Below are positions 1-5,134 of a DNA stretch of 8,490 bases, piece after piece (within the stretch, counting starts at the first letter, position 1; each line of letters begins with the position of its first letter). The stretch lies in the NCBI GenBank assembly GCA_947446155.1, contig CANFFZ010000090.1:1-8490 (forward strand), written 5' to 3'. This DNA comes from Chloroflexota bacterium (GTDB lineage Bacteria; Chloroflexota; Dehalococcoidia; UBA2979). A program made the position numbers and the translations under genes. The notes below the pieces were generated by a model, which saw only the letters and a program-made list of their open reading frames with translations, was not told the origin of the DNA and made no database searches.

Positions 1-62
1 AGCCGACGGTACTCCTCGCGGCTCATCGCTACCTGCTGCAGGGCGCGGTCGTCGACCGGCAT
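1..62 (-). CDS. purL: Probable PurL (FGAM synthase large subunit), N-terminus only
   Basis: Only the first 20 codons lie in the window; the gene runs off the low-coordinate edge. The minus-strand reading starts with ATG at 62 and gives MPVDDRALQQVAMSREEYRR. A short variable lead followed by an 'a(L/M)(T/S)xEEYxxi' stretch is how small-type PurL proteins usually begin. PurL is the ATP-dependent synthase subunit that converts FGAR to FGAM with ammonia delivered from PurQ. An in-frame TAG lies two codons upstream, and a GAGGT ribosome-binding site sits 5 nt before the ATG, so the start is well fixed. purQ lies upstream on the same strand, which supports the call. The family assignment rests on few residues and on context, so another protein with a similar opening cannot be excluded. 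Confidence 0.6.
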   Translation of the reverse strand, partial: MPVDDRALQQVAMSREEYRR

Positions 63-173
63 GCGCTACCTCGATGCCACCCACGGGGAGATGCACCGAG
101 CGTACCAGCGAGGGGGGTGAGGGGGGAGCGGGGAGGAACGAACCTCGGCTGGCCCCCTCAACCTCGGAACGCC
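63..173. other. Intergenic stretch with G-rich plus strand
   Basis: This 111-nt gap lies between the DUF4389 remnant and the purL-like start. Apart from the purL ribosome-binding site it holds a G-rich run at 112-136 (G6, TGA, G6, AGC, G4, A, GG). The same run makes the minus-strand transcript C-rich. An 8-nt direct repeat, AACCTCGG, occurs at 141-148 and 160-167. No terminator with a U-tract is visible, so read-through from the upstream genes into purL is plausible. Confidence 0.5.
68..72 (-). promoter_or_regulatory. Ribosome-binding site for the purL-like gene
   Basis: ACCTC on the plus strand reads GAGGT on the minus strand, 5 nt before the ATG at 62. Together with the in-frame TAG just upstream it marks this ATG as the start. 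Confidence 0.65.
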
Positions 174-395
174 CTACTTCAGCGAGAAGGGCGGGTAACG
201 GTCCGTCACGAGCAGGAACGCGTAGCCCATCACGCGGTTCGTCCACTGCGCGACACCTACCGAGAAGTCGAAGAGGCCGCGCGGGTACTTGCCGGTGATC
301 AGGATCGCCAGCCACGCGACCGCGGTCGTCACCAGCACCGCGAACCACAGGACGGCAAGCACGAGGTAGTGCGGGAAGGCCAGTAGCCACTTCAC
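174..395 (-). CDS. DUF4389 protein, 3' fragment (second repeat)
   Basis: This is the C-terminal part of a DUF4389 membrane protein, 73 residues if read from the GTG at 395. It has one long hydrophobic segment (about residues 4-33), then the family signature GKYPRGLFDF, a conserved R..R..YAFLLxTD pattern, and a YPPFSL ending. There is no ribosome-binding site before the GTG. The reading frame continues upstream without a break (LNRWLPL, typical for the family) to a TAA at 419-417, which ends the 5' fragment in the same frame. It is therefore most likely the tail of one interrupted gene and not an independent gene. The function of DUF4389 is unknown. Confidence 0.55.
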   Translation of the reverse strand: MKWLLAFPHYLVLAVLWFAVLVTTAVAWLAILITGKYPRGLFDFSVGVAQWTNRVMGYAFLLVTDRYPPFSLK

Positions 396-416
396 CAGCG
401 GGAGCCAGCGGTTGAG

Positions 417-749
417 TTACGCGGCGACCGGAGCGTCGATCGCCAGGTGTACCGACTGCTCCTCGTCGGTCGACGGGTACTCGTCGCGCAGCAGCAGTGC
501 GTAGGCCCCGAGTCGCGCGTCGAAGCGCGACAGCTCGCGGTTCCATTCGAACCACCAGCCCGGGTACTTGTGCCGGAACAGCAGCATGCGGACCACGGGC
601 GCTCCCACGACTGAGAGACCAGATGCCCGCACGAAGGCCGGAATGATGAGCAGTACTCGGAAGAGGACGGAGATGCGGTCTCGCCCCTCCGTGTAGTCCA
701 CTGCGTACCGCACCGGGTAGTCACCGGATGCACCGTCGATTGAGGCCAT
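417..749 (-). CDS. DUF4389 protein, 5' fragment (first repeat)
   Basis: This is a 110-residue N-terminal part of a DUF4389 protein. It opens MASIDGASGDYPVRYAVDY, then EGRDR (21-25), a hydrophobic stretch around 29-57, and the repeat signature KYPGWWFEWN (61-70) followed by RFDARLGAYALLLRDEYPS (75-93) and TDEEQSVHL. These are close to the first half of known family members. The start at 749 is chosen because GGAG lies 6 nt upstream and family proteins begin just before the 'YPVR' segment; the longer frame up to 920 would run into purQ. It ends at TAA 419-417, after which the same frame encodes the missing second repeat. Expected to be a membrane protein of unknown function. Confidence 0.7.
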   Translation of the reverse strand: MASIDGASGDYPVRYAVDYTEGRDRISVLFRVLLIIPAFVRASGLSVVGAPVVRMLLFRHKYPGWWFEWNRELSRFDARLGAYALLLRDEYPSTDEEQSVHLAIDAPVAA

Positions 750-755
750 GACGAA

Positions 756-759
756 CTCC
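756..759 (-). promoter_or_regulatory. Ribosome-binding site fixing the DUF4389 start
   Basis: CTCC on the plus strand reads GGAG on the minus strand, 6 nt before the ATG at 749. It supports this start over the longer frame that overlaps purQ. Confidence 0.55.
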
Positions 760-790
760 AAGTCTGGATGGCTGCTCCACGTGAGCAACG

Positions 791-825
791 CATCTCCCTC
801 GTGCTGCTTATAGCACGGGGAGGTG
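791..825 (-). other. Stem-loop between purQ and the DUF4389 gene
   Basis: CTCCC (794-798) and CGTGCT (800-805) pair with AGCACG (812-817) and GGGAG (818-822), with one bulged base at 799 and a 6-nt loop. This gives an 11-bp stem starting about 18 nt beyond the purQ stop. Two further pairs outside the stem are possible. There is no U-run on the minus-strand RNA, so it is a weak terminator at best. It could mark a processing point or protect the purQ message end. Confidence 0.4.
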
Positions 826-843
826 ATGCCCCAAGGTAGAGGT

Positions 844-1539
844 CTAGACCCGGACACCCACCGAGGCGAGCGCGGAGCGCCAGATCGCGTTGCCGTCGTC
901 GTGGCCAAGCAGCGGCTCACAGGCGCGTTCGGGGTGCGGCATCATCCCGAGGACGTTGCCCCGTTCGTTCAAGATGCCGGCGATGTTGTCCATCGAGCCG
1001 TTGGGGTTCGCCTCGGGCGTCACGCGGCCGTCGGCGGTGCCGTAGCGGAAAGCGACGCGGTTGGTGTCGTCGAGCATCTTCAGGGTCGCCTCGTCGGCGA
1101 CGTAGCGCCCTTCGCCGTGGGAGATCGGGAAGAGGTACCCGCGCGAGGTGTCGAGGCCGCGCGTGAACGGCGAGGTGGTGTTGGCGGGGACGCAGTAGGT
1201 GTCCGCGCAGCGGAACTGCAGCGACTCGTTGCGCATCAGGACGCCGGGCAACAGATGCGCCTCGCACAGGATCTGGAAACCATTGCAGATGCCGATGACC
1301 AGGCCACCGGCCTCGGCGTGACGCTGGACGGACTCCATGATCGGCGCAAACCGCGCGATCGCCCCCGTGCGCAGGTAGTCGCCGTAGGAGAACCCACCGG
1401 GCAGCACCACGAGTTCGTCTGGTTCGAGGTTGGTCTCGCGATGCCAGACCTTGCGCGACTCGATGCCCACCTGCGACAGCGCCCACACGCAGTCGTTGTC
1501 GCTCCAGGTGCCGGGGAAGACGAGGACGGCTGCGCGCAT
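844..1539 (-). CDS. purQ: Phosphoribosylformylglycinamidine synthase, glutaminase subunit PurQ
   Basis: PurQ is the class I glutamine amidotransferase subunit that hydrolyses glutamine and passes ammonia to PurL for the FGAR to FGAM step of purine synthesis in the cytoplasm. The 231-residue length is normal for the small type. Visible landmarks are the N-terminal FPGTWSD, the PGGFSYGDYLR motif (47-57), the nucleophile Cys85 in GICNGFQ, the HGEGRY segment (141-146), and His202/Glu204 in PHPERA completing the catalytic triad. The ATG at 1539 is chosen because it opens directly with the conserved beta strand and has GAGGT 4 nt upstream; the longer frame to 1665 overlaps pgpH and adds low-complexity sequence. 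Small-type PurQ works with PurS and PurL. A purL-like start lies downstream, but no purS is seen in the window. Confidence 0.97.
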   Translation of the reverse strand: MRAAVLVFPGTWSDNDCVWALSQVGIESRKVWHRETNLEPDELVVLPGGFSYGDYLRTGAIARFAPIMESVQRHAEAGGLVIGICNGFQILCEAHLLPGVLMRNESLQFRCADTYCVPANTTSPFTRGLDTSRGYLFPISHGEGRYVADEATLKMLDDTNRVAFRYGTADGRVTPEANPNGSMDNIAGILNERGNVLGMMPHPERACEPLLGHDDGNAIWRSALASVGVRV

Positions 1540-1543
1540 TGGC

Positions 1544-1548
1544 ACCTC
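1544..1548 (-). promoter_or_regulatory. Ribosome-binding site fixing the purQ start
   Basis: ACCTC on the plus strand reads GAGGT on the minus strand, 4 nt before the purQ ATG at 1539. It rules against the upstream in-frame starts that would overlap pgpH. Confidence 0.6.
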
Positions 1549-1569
1549 GGGCGGAGTCAGCGAAGGGGA

Positions 1570-1596
1570 GACACCACCAGTATACGAACCGGTGTC
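1570..1596 (-). promoter_or_regulatory. Possible purQ promoter -10 inside an inverted repeat
   Basis: In the 67-nt gap between pgpH and purQ, the minus strand has TATACT (1584-1579), one base from the -10 consensus. It is flanked by a perfect 6-bp inverted repeat, GACACC (1570-1575) and GGTGTC (1591-1596). No convincing -35 box lies 16-18 nt upstream, and there is no extended -10. The arrangement would suit a repressor site over a promoter, but it may be chance. Confidence 0.25.
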
Positions 1597-1606
1597 GTGA
1601 GCGGCG

Positions 1607-3817
1607 CTAGCGGGTGTCGTCCTCGGAGATCGCGGAACGGGGCGGGATCGGGAGGTCATTGACAATCACCTCGCGAGGCGCGGCGGGCAGGGCGGAGCCA
1701 CGGGCGGCGAGTTCGCGGCGGGTGGGCTCGGGGTATTCGACACGGTGGTGGAATACGGCGTTGAGGGTGACGGCGTAGGACTCTGCGACGACCCGGAGGT
1801 CGCGTAAAGAGAGCGGACACTCGTTCAGTTCGCCTTCCTCGATGCGCTCGCGGATCGTGCGCTCGACGGCCTCGCGGATGAGCTCGGCGGAGCGGTCCGG
1901 CATCGACCGCACCGTCGCCTCGCAGGCATCCGCGATCATGACGAGGGCGGTCTCACGGCTCTGTGGCTTCGGCCCGGGATAGCGGAACAGGTCGGGGGAG
2001 ATGTCCGGACGCACCTCGGCAGCCCGCCGGTAAAAGTAGGCGACGAGGCGCGTCCCGTGGTGCTCCGGGATGAACCGCACGATGGCCTCGGGCAGTCGCT
2101 CCTTGCGCGCGAGTTCGATGCCCTGGGTGACGTGCTGCTGGATCACGCGGTTGGACTGCATCGGATCGATGTGCTCGTGAGGGCTCGGGTCGTCGCCGAA
2201 GTTCTCCACGAAGAACGCGGGGGAGTACAGCTTCCCGACATCGTGGTAGTACGCCCCCACGCGCACGAGGATCGCGTCGGCGCCGATACGGTCTGCCGCG
2301 CGCTCCGCGAGGTTCCCCACGAGCATCGCGTGCTGGAACGTGCCGGGCGCCTCGTCCTGGAGGCGGCGGAGCAGCGGGTGGCTCAACTGACCGAGTTCCA
2401 TCAGTTGCACCCGGGTAACGATGCCGAACATCCGCCCGAGGATCGCGAACGCCAGGCTGGCCAGCACGGCCGCCCCGAGGGCGCCTGCGGCACTGGCCCC
2501 GATCAACCACGGCAGGTCGTCGAACTGACGGTCCGCATCGAGCAGTAGCAGCGTGGTGGCGGTCGTAGCGGTGCCGGCGCCCGCCGCGAGCCCCGCGAGG
2601 ACGATGCGCGGCCCTCGATCACCGCGTGCCACGACACCGACGGCCGCGAGCGAGCCGGCGGTGATGGCGGCAGCGAACTGGATAACCTCGAGGGCACTCG
2701 CCTCGCCGAGGTTCACACCGGGGGCCGCGACTGCGGCGAACGCGACCAGCACACCCAGCAGGCCGGCGAGGAGCAGCCCCGCGCCGGCGTCCAGGAGCAG
2801 CACGGCCGCGACTGGCCCGGCGGCGAGTGGGAGTGCGAGTGCCAGGTACCGCCGCTGGTCGTCCGGCAGCAGGAATGGCATCGCCGACTTCGCGACGAAC
2901 ACGGCGACCGCCAGCAGTAGCGCGAACAGCAGTCGGCGGCGCGCGCCATCGAGGGCTCCGAGTGCCGGCGCGACGGACGCGCACACCGCACCCGCAACGG
3001 CGGCGGCCAGCACCGCTGCAGCGACGACCGGCCAGCGCAACGCACCGTCGTTCACGCCCAGCCGGTCGAGGGCTTCGATCGCCGCCGCGTCGACCACATC
3101 ACCGCCGTCGACGACGGGCTCGCCTCGGGTGAAGAAGACCTTGACGGGTGGCGTGTTGTCGCGCGCCTGCTTGCGCTGCGCCTCGGTGCGTGCGACGTCG
3201 ACCTTGAGCGTGGGGATGATGAGCGGCATCAGCAACTCGCGTGCGGCCTGCCGCTCCGCGTCGGAGAGCGAGGGCGAGAAGAAGTCGGCGGCGCGGTTCC
3301 TGGCCTGATCGACCTCGGAGGTGGCCACCGCACCGACAAGGGTGCGGCCCAGCGCCGCGCGCAACTGGGACGTCAGCGCGTCCCAGCGTTCGATGGGCAA
3401 CAAAGAGAGAGCGGCACCCGAGTTCTGCGAGATTGTGGTTCCGGGGATCCCACGGATCGCACTCTCGCGCGCGGAGGCAGAGAGCGCGGCGTCACGGCGC
3501 ACCTTGTCCACCTCACGCAACACCCGTTCCAGGTCGGCGAGTTGGCGGTCGCGCACGGTGGTGTCGAGGACGACGACCTCCGGGATGACGTCAGCGGCCT
3601 GTTTACGCACCGCGTTGGTGCGCACCTCGGACTCGTAGGAGAGGTCACGGGGGGCCGGGATCGGACGCGCAACGATGGTGCCGGCGCGCAGCGGACGGAC
3701 ACCGGGGTAGATCGGGAAGAGCGCCAGTGCGAGGAGGCCCGCCACCATCACGCCGAACCACCAGCCGCGTCGCCGGTGCGGCTGCGCGGGGAGGGGACGG
3801 AGTGCGCGCGCGGCCAT
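1607..3817 (-). CDS. pgpH: 7TM-HD family cyclic-di-AMP phosphodiesterase (PgpH/YqfF)
   Basis: A 736-residue polytopic membrane protein of the PgpH/YqfF family; characterised members hydrolyse the second messenger c-di-AMP to pApA. Order: a short basic N-terminus and first membrane helix (about 19-38), an extracytoplasmic 7TMR-HDED domain (about 45-258), six or seven hydrophobic helices (about 262-461), then a cytoplasmic HD domain (about 470-690). The metal-binding HD residues are all visible: His496 (TFQHAML), His525-Asp526 (YYHDVGK), His562, His586/587 (EHHGT) and Asp630 (MIADACE), so an active enzyme is expected. The ATG at 3817 has GAGG 8 nt upstream. It lies 21 nt after yqeY and is probably co-transcribed with rpsU and yqeY. 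ybeY, often its downstream neighbour, is replaced here by purQ. The c-di-AMP substrate is inferred from the family. Confidence 0.93.
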   Translation of the reverse strand: MAARALRPLPAQPHRRRGWWFGVMVAGLLALALFPIYPGVRPLRAGTIVARPIPAPRDLSYESEVRTNAVRKQAADVIPEVVVLDTTVRDRQLADLERVLREVDKVRRDAALSASARESAIRGIPGTTISQNSGAALSLLPIERWDALTSQLRAALGRTLVGAVATSEVDQARNRAADFFSPSLSDAERQAARELLMPLIIPTLKVDVARTEAQRKQARDNTPPVKVFFTRGEPVVDGGDVVDAAAIEALDRLGVNDGALRWPVVAAAVLAAAVAGAVCASVAPALGALDGARRRLLFALLLAVAVFVAKSAMPFLLPDDQRRYLALALPLAAGPVAAVLLLDAGAGLLLAGLLGVLVAFAAVAAPGVNLGEASALEVIQFAAAITAGSLAAVGVVARGDRGPRIVLAGLAAGAGTATTATTLLLLDADRQFDDLPWLIGASAAGALGAAVLASLAFAILGRMFGIVTRVQLMELGQLSHPLLRRLQDEAPGTFQHAMLVGNLAERAADRIGADAILVRVGAYYHDVGKLYSPAFFVENFGDDPSPHEHIDPMQSNRVIQQHVTQGIELARKERLPEAIVRFIPEHHGTRLVAYFYRRAAEVRPDISPDLFRYPGPKPQSRETALVMIADACEATVRSMPDRSAELIREAVERTIRERIEEGELNECPLSLRDLRVVAESYAVTLNAVFHHRVEYPEPTRRELAARGSALPAAPREVIVNDLPIPPRSAISEDDTR

Positions 3818-3838
3818 GGATGTCGCCTCGGGGTGCCG

Positions 3839-4285
3839 CTAGCCCTGCAGGATGTCGCGCGCCATCGCGTTCGCAGCGGTGCCATCGGCACGTCCCGCCA
3901 GGCGCGCCATCAGCGGCCGCATCACCTTGCCGATGTCGTTCACGCTGGTCGCCCCCGCCTCGTCGATCACGGACTGCACGATCGCGCGCAGCTCGTCATC
4001 AGGCATCTGCTGCGGCAGGAACTGGATGATCACGTCCAGCTCAGCCTGCTCCTTGTCGACGAGGTCCTGGCGCTTCGCTTTCGCGTACTCCGTGATCGAG
4101 TCGCGGCGCTGCTTCGCTTCCTTCTGCAGGACGCGTGTGACATCGGCCTCTTCGAGGTCGCGGCCGAGTTCGATACGCGTGTTGTGCATGCTGGCGATCA
4201 TCAGGCGGAGGGCGTCGCGGCGGACGGTGTCGCCGGCTTTCCAGGCGGTGGTCATCGCCTCGCGGATCGATTCGGTGGTGGCCAT
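3839..4285 (-). CDS. yqeY: GatB/YqeY domain protein
   Basis: A 148-residue, mostly helical soluble protein matching the stand-alone YqeY family, which resembles the tRNA-binding tail of the GatB amidotransferase subunit. Its cellular role is not firmly established. Family landmarks are RRDALRLMIASMHN near residues 22-35, KRQDLVDKEQAELD (71-84) followed by FLPQQMPDDELR, and the C-terminal GKVMRPLMARLAGRADG. Length is normal. The start at 4285 has a strong AGGAGG 4 nt upstream. It lies between rpsU and pgpH on the same strand, an arrangement common in several phyla. A stable hairpin just before its ribosome-binding site may set its level relative to rpsU. Confidence 0.93.
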   Translation of the reverse strand: MATTESIREAMTTAWKAGDTVRRDALRLMIASMHNTRIELGRDLEEADVTRVLQKEAKQRRDSITEYAKAKRQDLVDKEQAELDVIIQFLPQQMPDDELRAIVQSVIDEAGATSVNDIGKVMRPLMARLAGRADGTAANAMARDILQG

Positions 4286-4302
4286 CGCTCCTCCTGAGAC
4301 AA

Positions 4303-4327
4303 CGAACCCCGGCTGAGCCGGGGTTCG
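4303..4327 (-). terminator. Strong hairpin between rpsU and yqeY
   Basis: A perfect 11-bp stem, CGAACCCCGGC (4303-4313) with GCCGGGGTTCG (4317-4327), closes a 3-nt loop. On the minus-strand RNA the stem is followed by UUGUCU, a weak U-tract, and then within a few bases by the yqeY ribosome-binding site. It could be a partial terminator that lowers yqeY-pgpH expression relative to rpsU, or a processing or stabilising element for the rpsU 3' end. Confidence 0.6.
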
Positions 4328-4363
4328 AGTCGTGCGGTCATCCCGGCGTCTGCCGGCCTGCGA

Positions 4364-4573
4364 CTAGTAGTCGCGACGCGTAACGGTGCGGGCAGCAGCC
4401 TTGCGCAACTTGCGGCGGCGGGCGGCTTCCTTCTTCTTGCGGCGCTCGGAGGGCTTCTCGTAGTACTCGTGCCGGCGCGCGTCCGTGAGGATGCCGTCTG
4501 CCTGAACCTTCTTGTTGAAGCGGCGCAGGGCGGCTTCCAACGATTCCGAGTCGCCGACTGAAATGTCCGTCAC
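4364..4573 (-). CDS. rpsU: 30S ribosomal protein S21
   Basis: A 69-residue small-subunit ribosomal protein that helps translation initiation near the 16S rRNA 3' end. The core matches the family: [18 protein letters not shown], then [22 protein letters not shown] and a long basic tail. Two GTG codons are candidate starts, at 4573 (MTDISVGD) and 4582 (MVRVTDIS). 4573 is preferred because S21 proteins normally begin M-x-x-[IV]-x-V-G and a GGTGG purine run lies 5 nt upstream. The in-frame extension to 4654 would run through the leader hairpin and is rejected. It is preceded by a good promoter and a structured 5' leader, and followed by a strong hairpin before yqeY. Confidence 0.95.
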   Translation of the reverse strand: MTDISVGDSESLEAALRRFNKKVQADGILTDARRHEYYEKPSERRKKKEAARRRKLRKAAARTVTRRDY

Positions 4574-4666
4574 TCGTACCACCCCCAGCCCGACACGCGG
4601 TCGGGCTTCGCAATCACTCGAATGGGCCTCGCGGTGTCCCGCCGGGCGCGCCACATTCGGCGCGCA
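4574..4666 (-). promoter_or_regulatory. Structured 5' leader of rpsU
   Basis: From the predicted promoter, transcription would start near 4666 and leave about 93 nt before the rpsU GTG. This leader has two perfect stem-loops. One is 7 bp, 4646-4652 with 4659-4665, with a 6-nt loop, right at the expected 5' end. The other is 8 bp, AGCCCGAC 4587-4594 with GTCGGGCT 4600-4607, with a 5-nt loop, ending directly before the purine-rich ribosome-binding region. Such an element could mediate autoregulation by S21 or control initiation. No match to a known riboswitch or r-protein leader class was recognised. Confidence 0.4.
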
Positions 4667-4672
4667 TCAATC

Positions 4673-4702
4673 ATCGTATGGACGGGCGTCACACGGCGTC
4701 AA
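4673..4702 (-). promoter_or_regulatory. Sigma70-type promoter of the rpsU-yqeY-pgpH unit
   Basis: On the minus strand TTGACG (4702-4697) and TACGAT (4678-4673) are separated by 18 nt. The -35 matches five of six consensus bases. The -10 matches four of six, including the key TA..xT positions. It lies in a 209-nt non-coding gap between the end of the bc operon and rpsU, where a promoter is expected. Confidence 0.65.
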
Positions 4703-4737
4703 ACCTCGGACGCGCCTGGCCCCCACCCGGTCCAGCA

Positions 4738-4763
4738 CGACGGCCGCCCGCAGGCGGCCGTCG
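4738..4763 (-). terminator. GC hairpin closing the bc-complex operon
   Basis: A perfect 11-bp stem, CGACGGCCGCC (4738-4748) with GGCGGCCGTCG (4753-4763), with a 4-nt loop, begins 19 nt after the last small gene of the operon. No U-tract follows on the minus-strand RNA, so it is not a textbook intrinsic terminator. Its position between an operon end and a new promoter supports a 3'-end role. Rho-dependent ending with the hairpin as an RNA stabiliser is an alternative. Confidence 0.5.
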
Positions 4764-4782
4764 CGAGGTCCAAATCAGGATC

Positions 4783-4938
4783 CTAGTCGGCGGAGGGGAG
4801 AACCTTCGGCTGGAGTTCTTCCATGCCGCGACCGTTGACGTTCAGGTTCACGTCCGCCGCCTTGTCGCCGGGCTTGATGCAGAGCACCTCGACGCCGGTG
4901 GTCTCGTCCTTGTAACGCTTGCCAAGTGCGACAGCCAT
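4783..4938 (-). CDS. Small ligand-less paralog of the zinc-ribbon-like protein
   Basis: A 51-residue protein starting MAVALGKRYKDETTGVEV. The start at 4938 has a perfect AGGAGG 6 nt upstream; the frame up to 5028 is only read-through of the upstream gene in another frame. It aligns without gaps over the first 22 residues with the upstream small protein (shared GKRYK 6-10, Gly15, Glu17, Lys22), but Asp11 and Thr14 stand where that protein has the CxxC cysteines. Only one cysteine remains (Cys20), so metal binding in the usual way is not expected. It also has a C-terminal tail ending LPSAD. Function unknown. It is last in the bc-complex operon and is translationally coupled to its paralog. Confidence 0.8.
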   Translation of the reverse strand: MAVALGKRYKDETTGVEVLCIKPGDKAADVNLNVNGRGMEELQPKVLPSAD

Positions 4939-4944
4939 CGTCAG

Positions 4945-4951
4945 CCTCCTA
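4945..4951 (-). promoter_or_regulatory. Ribosome-binding site overlapping the preceding stop codon
   Basis: The minus strand reads TAGGAGG. TAG (4951-4949) ends the cysteine-containing small gene, and AGGAGG (4950-4945) is the ribosome-binding site of the next one, 6 nt before its ATG. This overlap predicts coupled translation of the two paralogs. Confidence 0.75.
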
Positions 4952-5068
4952 CAACTGCTCGAGCGGCTTTTCGCCGCAGCGCAGTTCCGCGTCGTTGGAA
5001 CCCTTGGTGACGATGAACTCGGCACCACAGTCGGAGCACTTGTAGCGCTTCCCGGTCACAGCAGGCAT
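4949..5068 (-). CDS. Small zinc-ribbon-like protein (CxxC), 39 aa
   Basis: A 39-residue protein, MPAVTGKRYKCSDCGAEF at the start, with AGGAGG 6 nt upstream of the ATG at 5068. Cys11 and Cys14 form a CxxC knuckle, and a third cysteine (Cys31, in LRCGEK) lies where desulforedoxin-like or rubredoxin-like ribbons usually carry the second pair. With only three cysteines visible, a fourth ligand would have to come from elsewhere or from another subunit. Probably a small zinc- or iron-binding protein; the exact role is unknown. It follows the cytochrome bc genes by 66 nt on the same strand. It precedes a ligand-less paralog whose ribosome-binding site overlaps its stop codon. Confidence 0.8.
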   Translation of the reverse strand: MPAVTGKRYKCSDCGAEFIVTKGSNDAELRCGEKPLEQL

Positions 5069-5134
5069 CGGTTCCCTCCTCGAACTCTCATCCGCACAGC
5101 GAACACGCCGGCTTCGTCGCGTAGGCGGTCGGGC

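Larger units (their letters stand above)
174..749 (-). pseudogene. DUF4389 gene interrupted by one in-frame TAA
   Basis: If the TAA at 419-417 is ignored, one frame runs from ATG 749 to the TAG at 176-174 and gives a protein of about 191 residues, the expected size for a two-repeat DUF4389 protein. The two halves resemble each other (KYP-x-x-x-F-[DE]-[FW] then R-x3-R-x3-YA-x-LL). The stop falls exactly in the linker between the repeats, with LNRWLPLVKWLLAFPH directly after it. No frameshift is needed, only a single codon change. Explanations are a true nonsense mutation, a sequencing or assembly error, or read-through. Separate translation of the second half looks unlikely because it lacks a ribosome-binding site. 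Confidence 0.7.

Noticed and set aside
141..167. Direct repeat AACCTCGG, also found at 4702-4709
   Set aside because: Eight bases in a high-G+C sequence can recur by chance. The copies have no shared context.
823..1662. A 279-codon open frame on the plus strand opposite purQ
   Set aside because: purQ on the minus strand has a complete catalytic triad and family length; the plus-strand frame is its shadow.
1540..1665. Upstream extension of purQ to an ATG at 1665
   Set aside because: It overlaps the end of pgpH, encodes low-complexity sequence, and the ATG at 1539 has a ribosome-binding site and the correct family N-terminus.
2553..3308. Ala/Ser/Thr-rich open frame on the plus strand
   Set aside because: It is antisense to the membrane domain of pgpH and is low-complexity, as expected for the reverse of Ala/Leu-rich helices.
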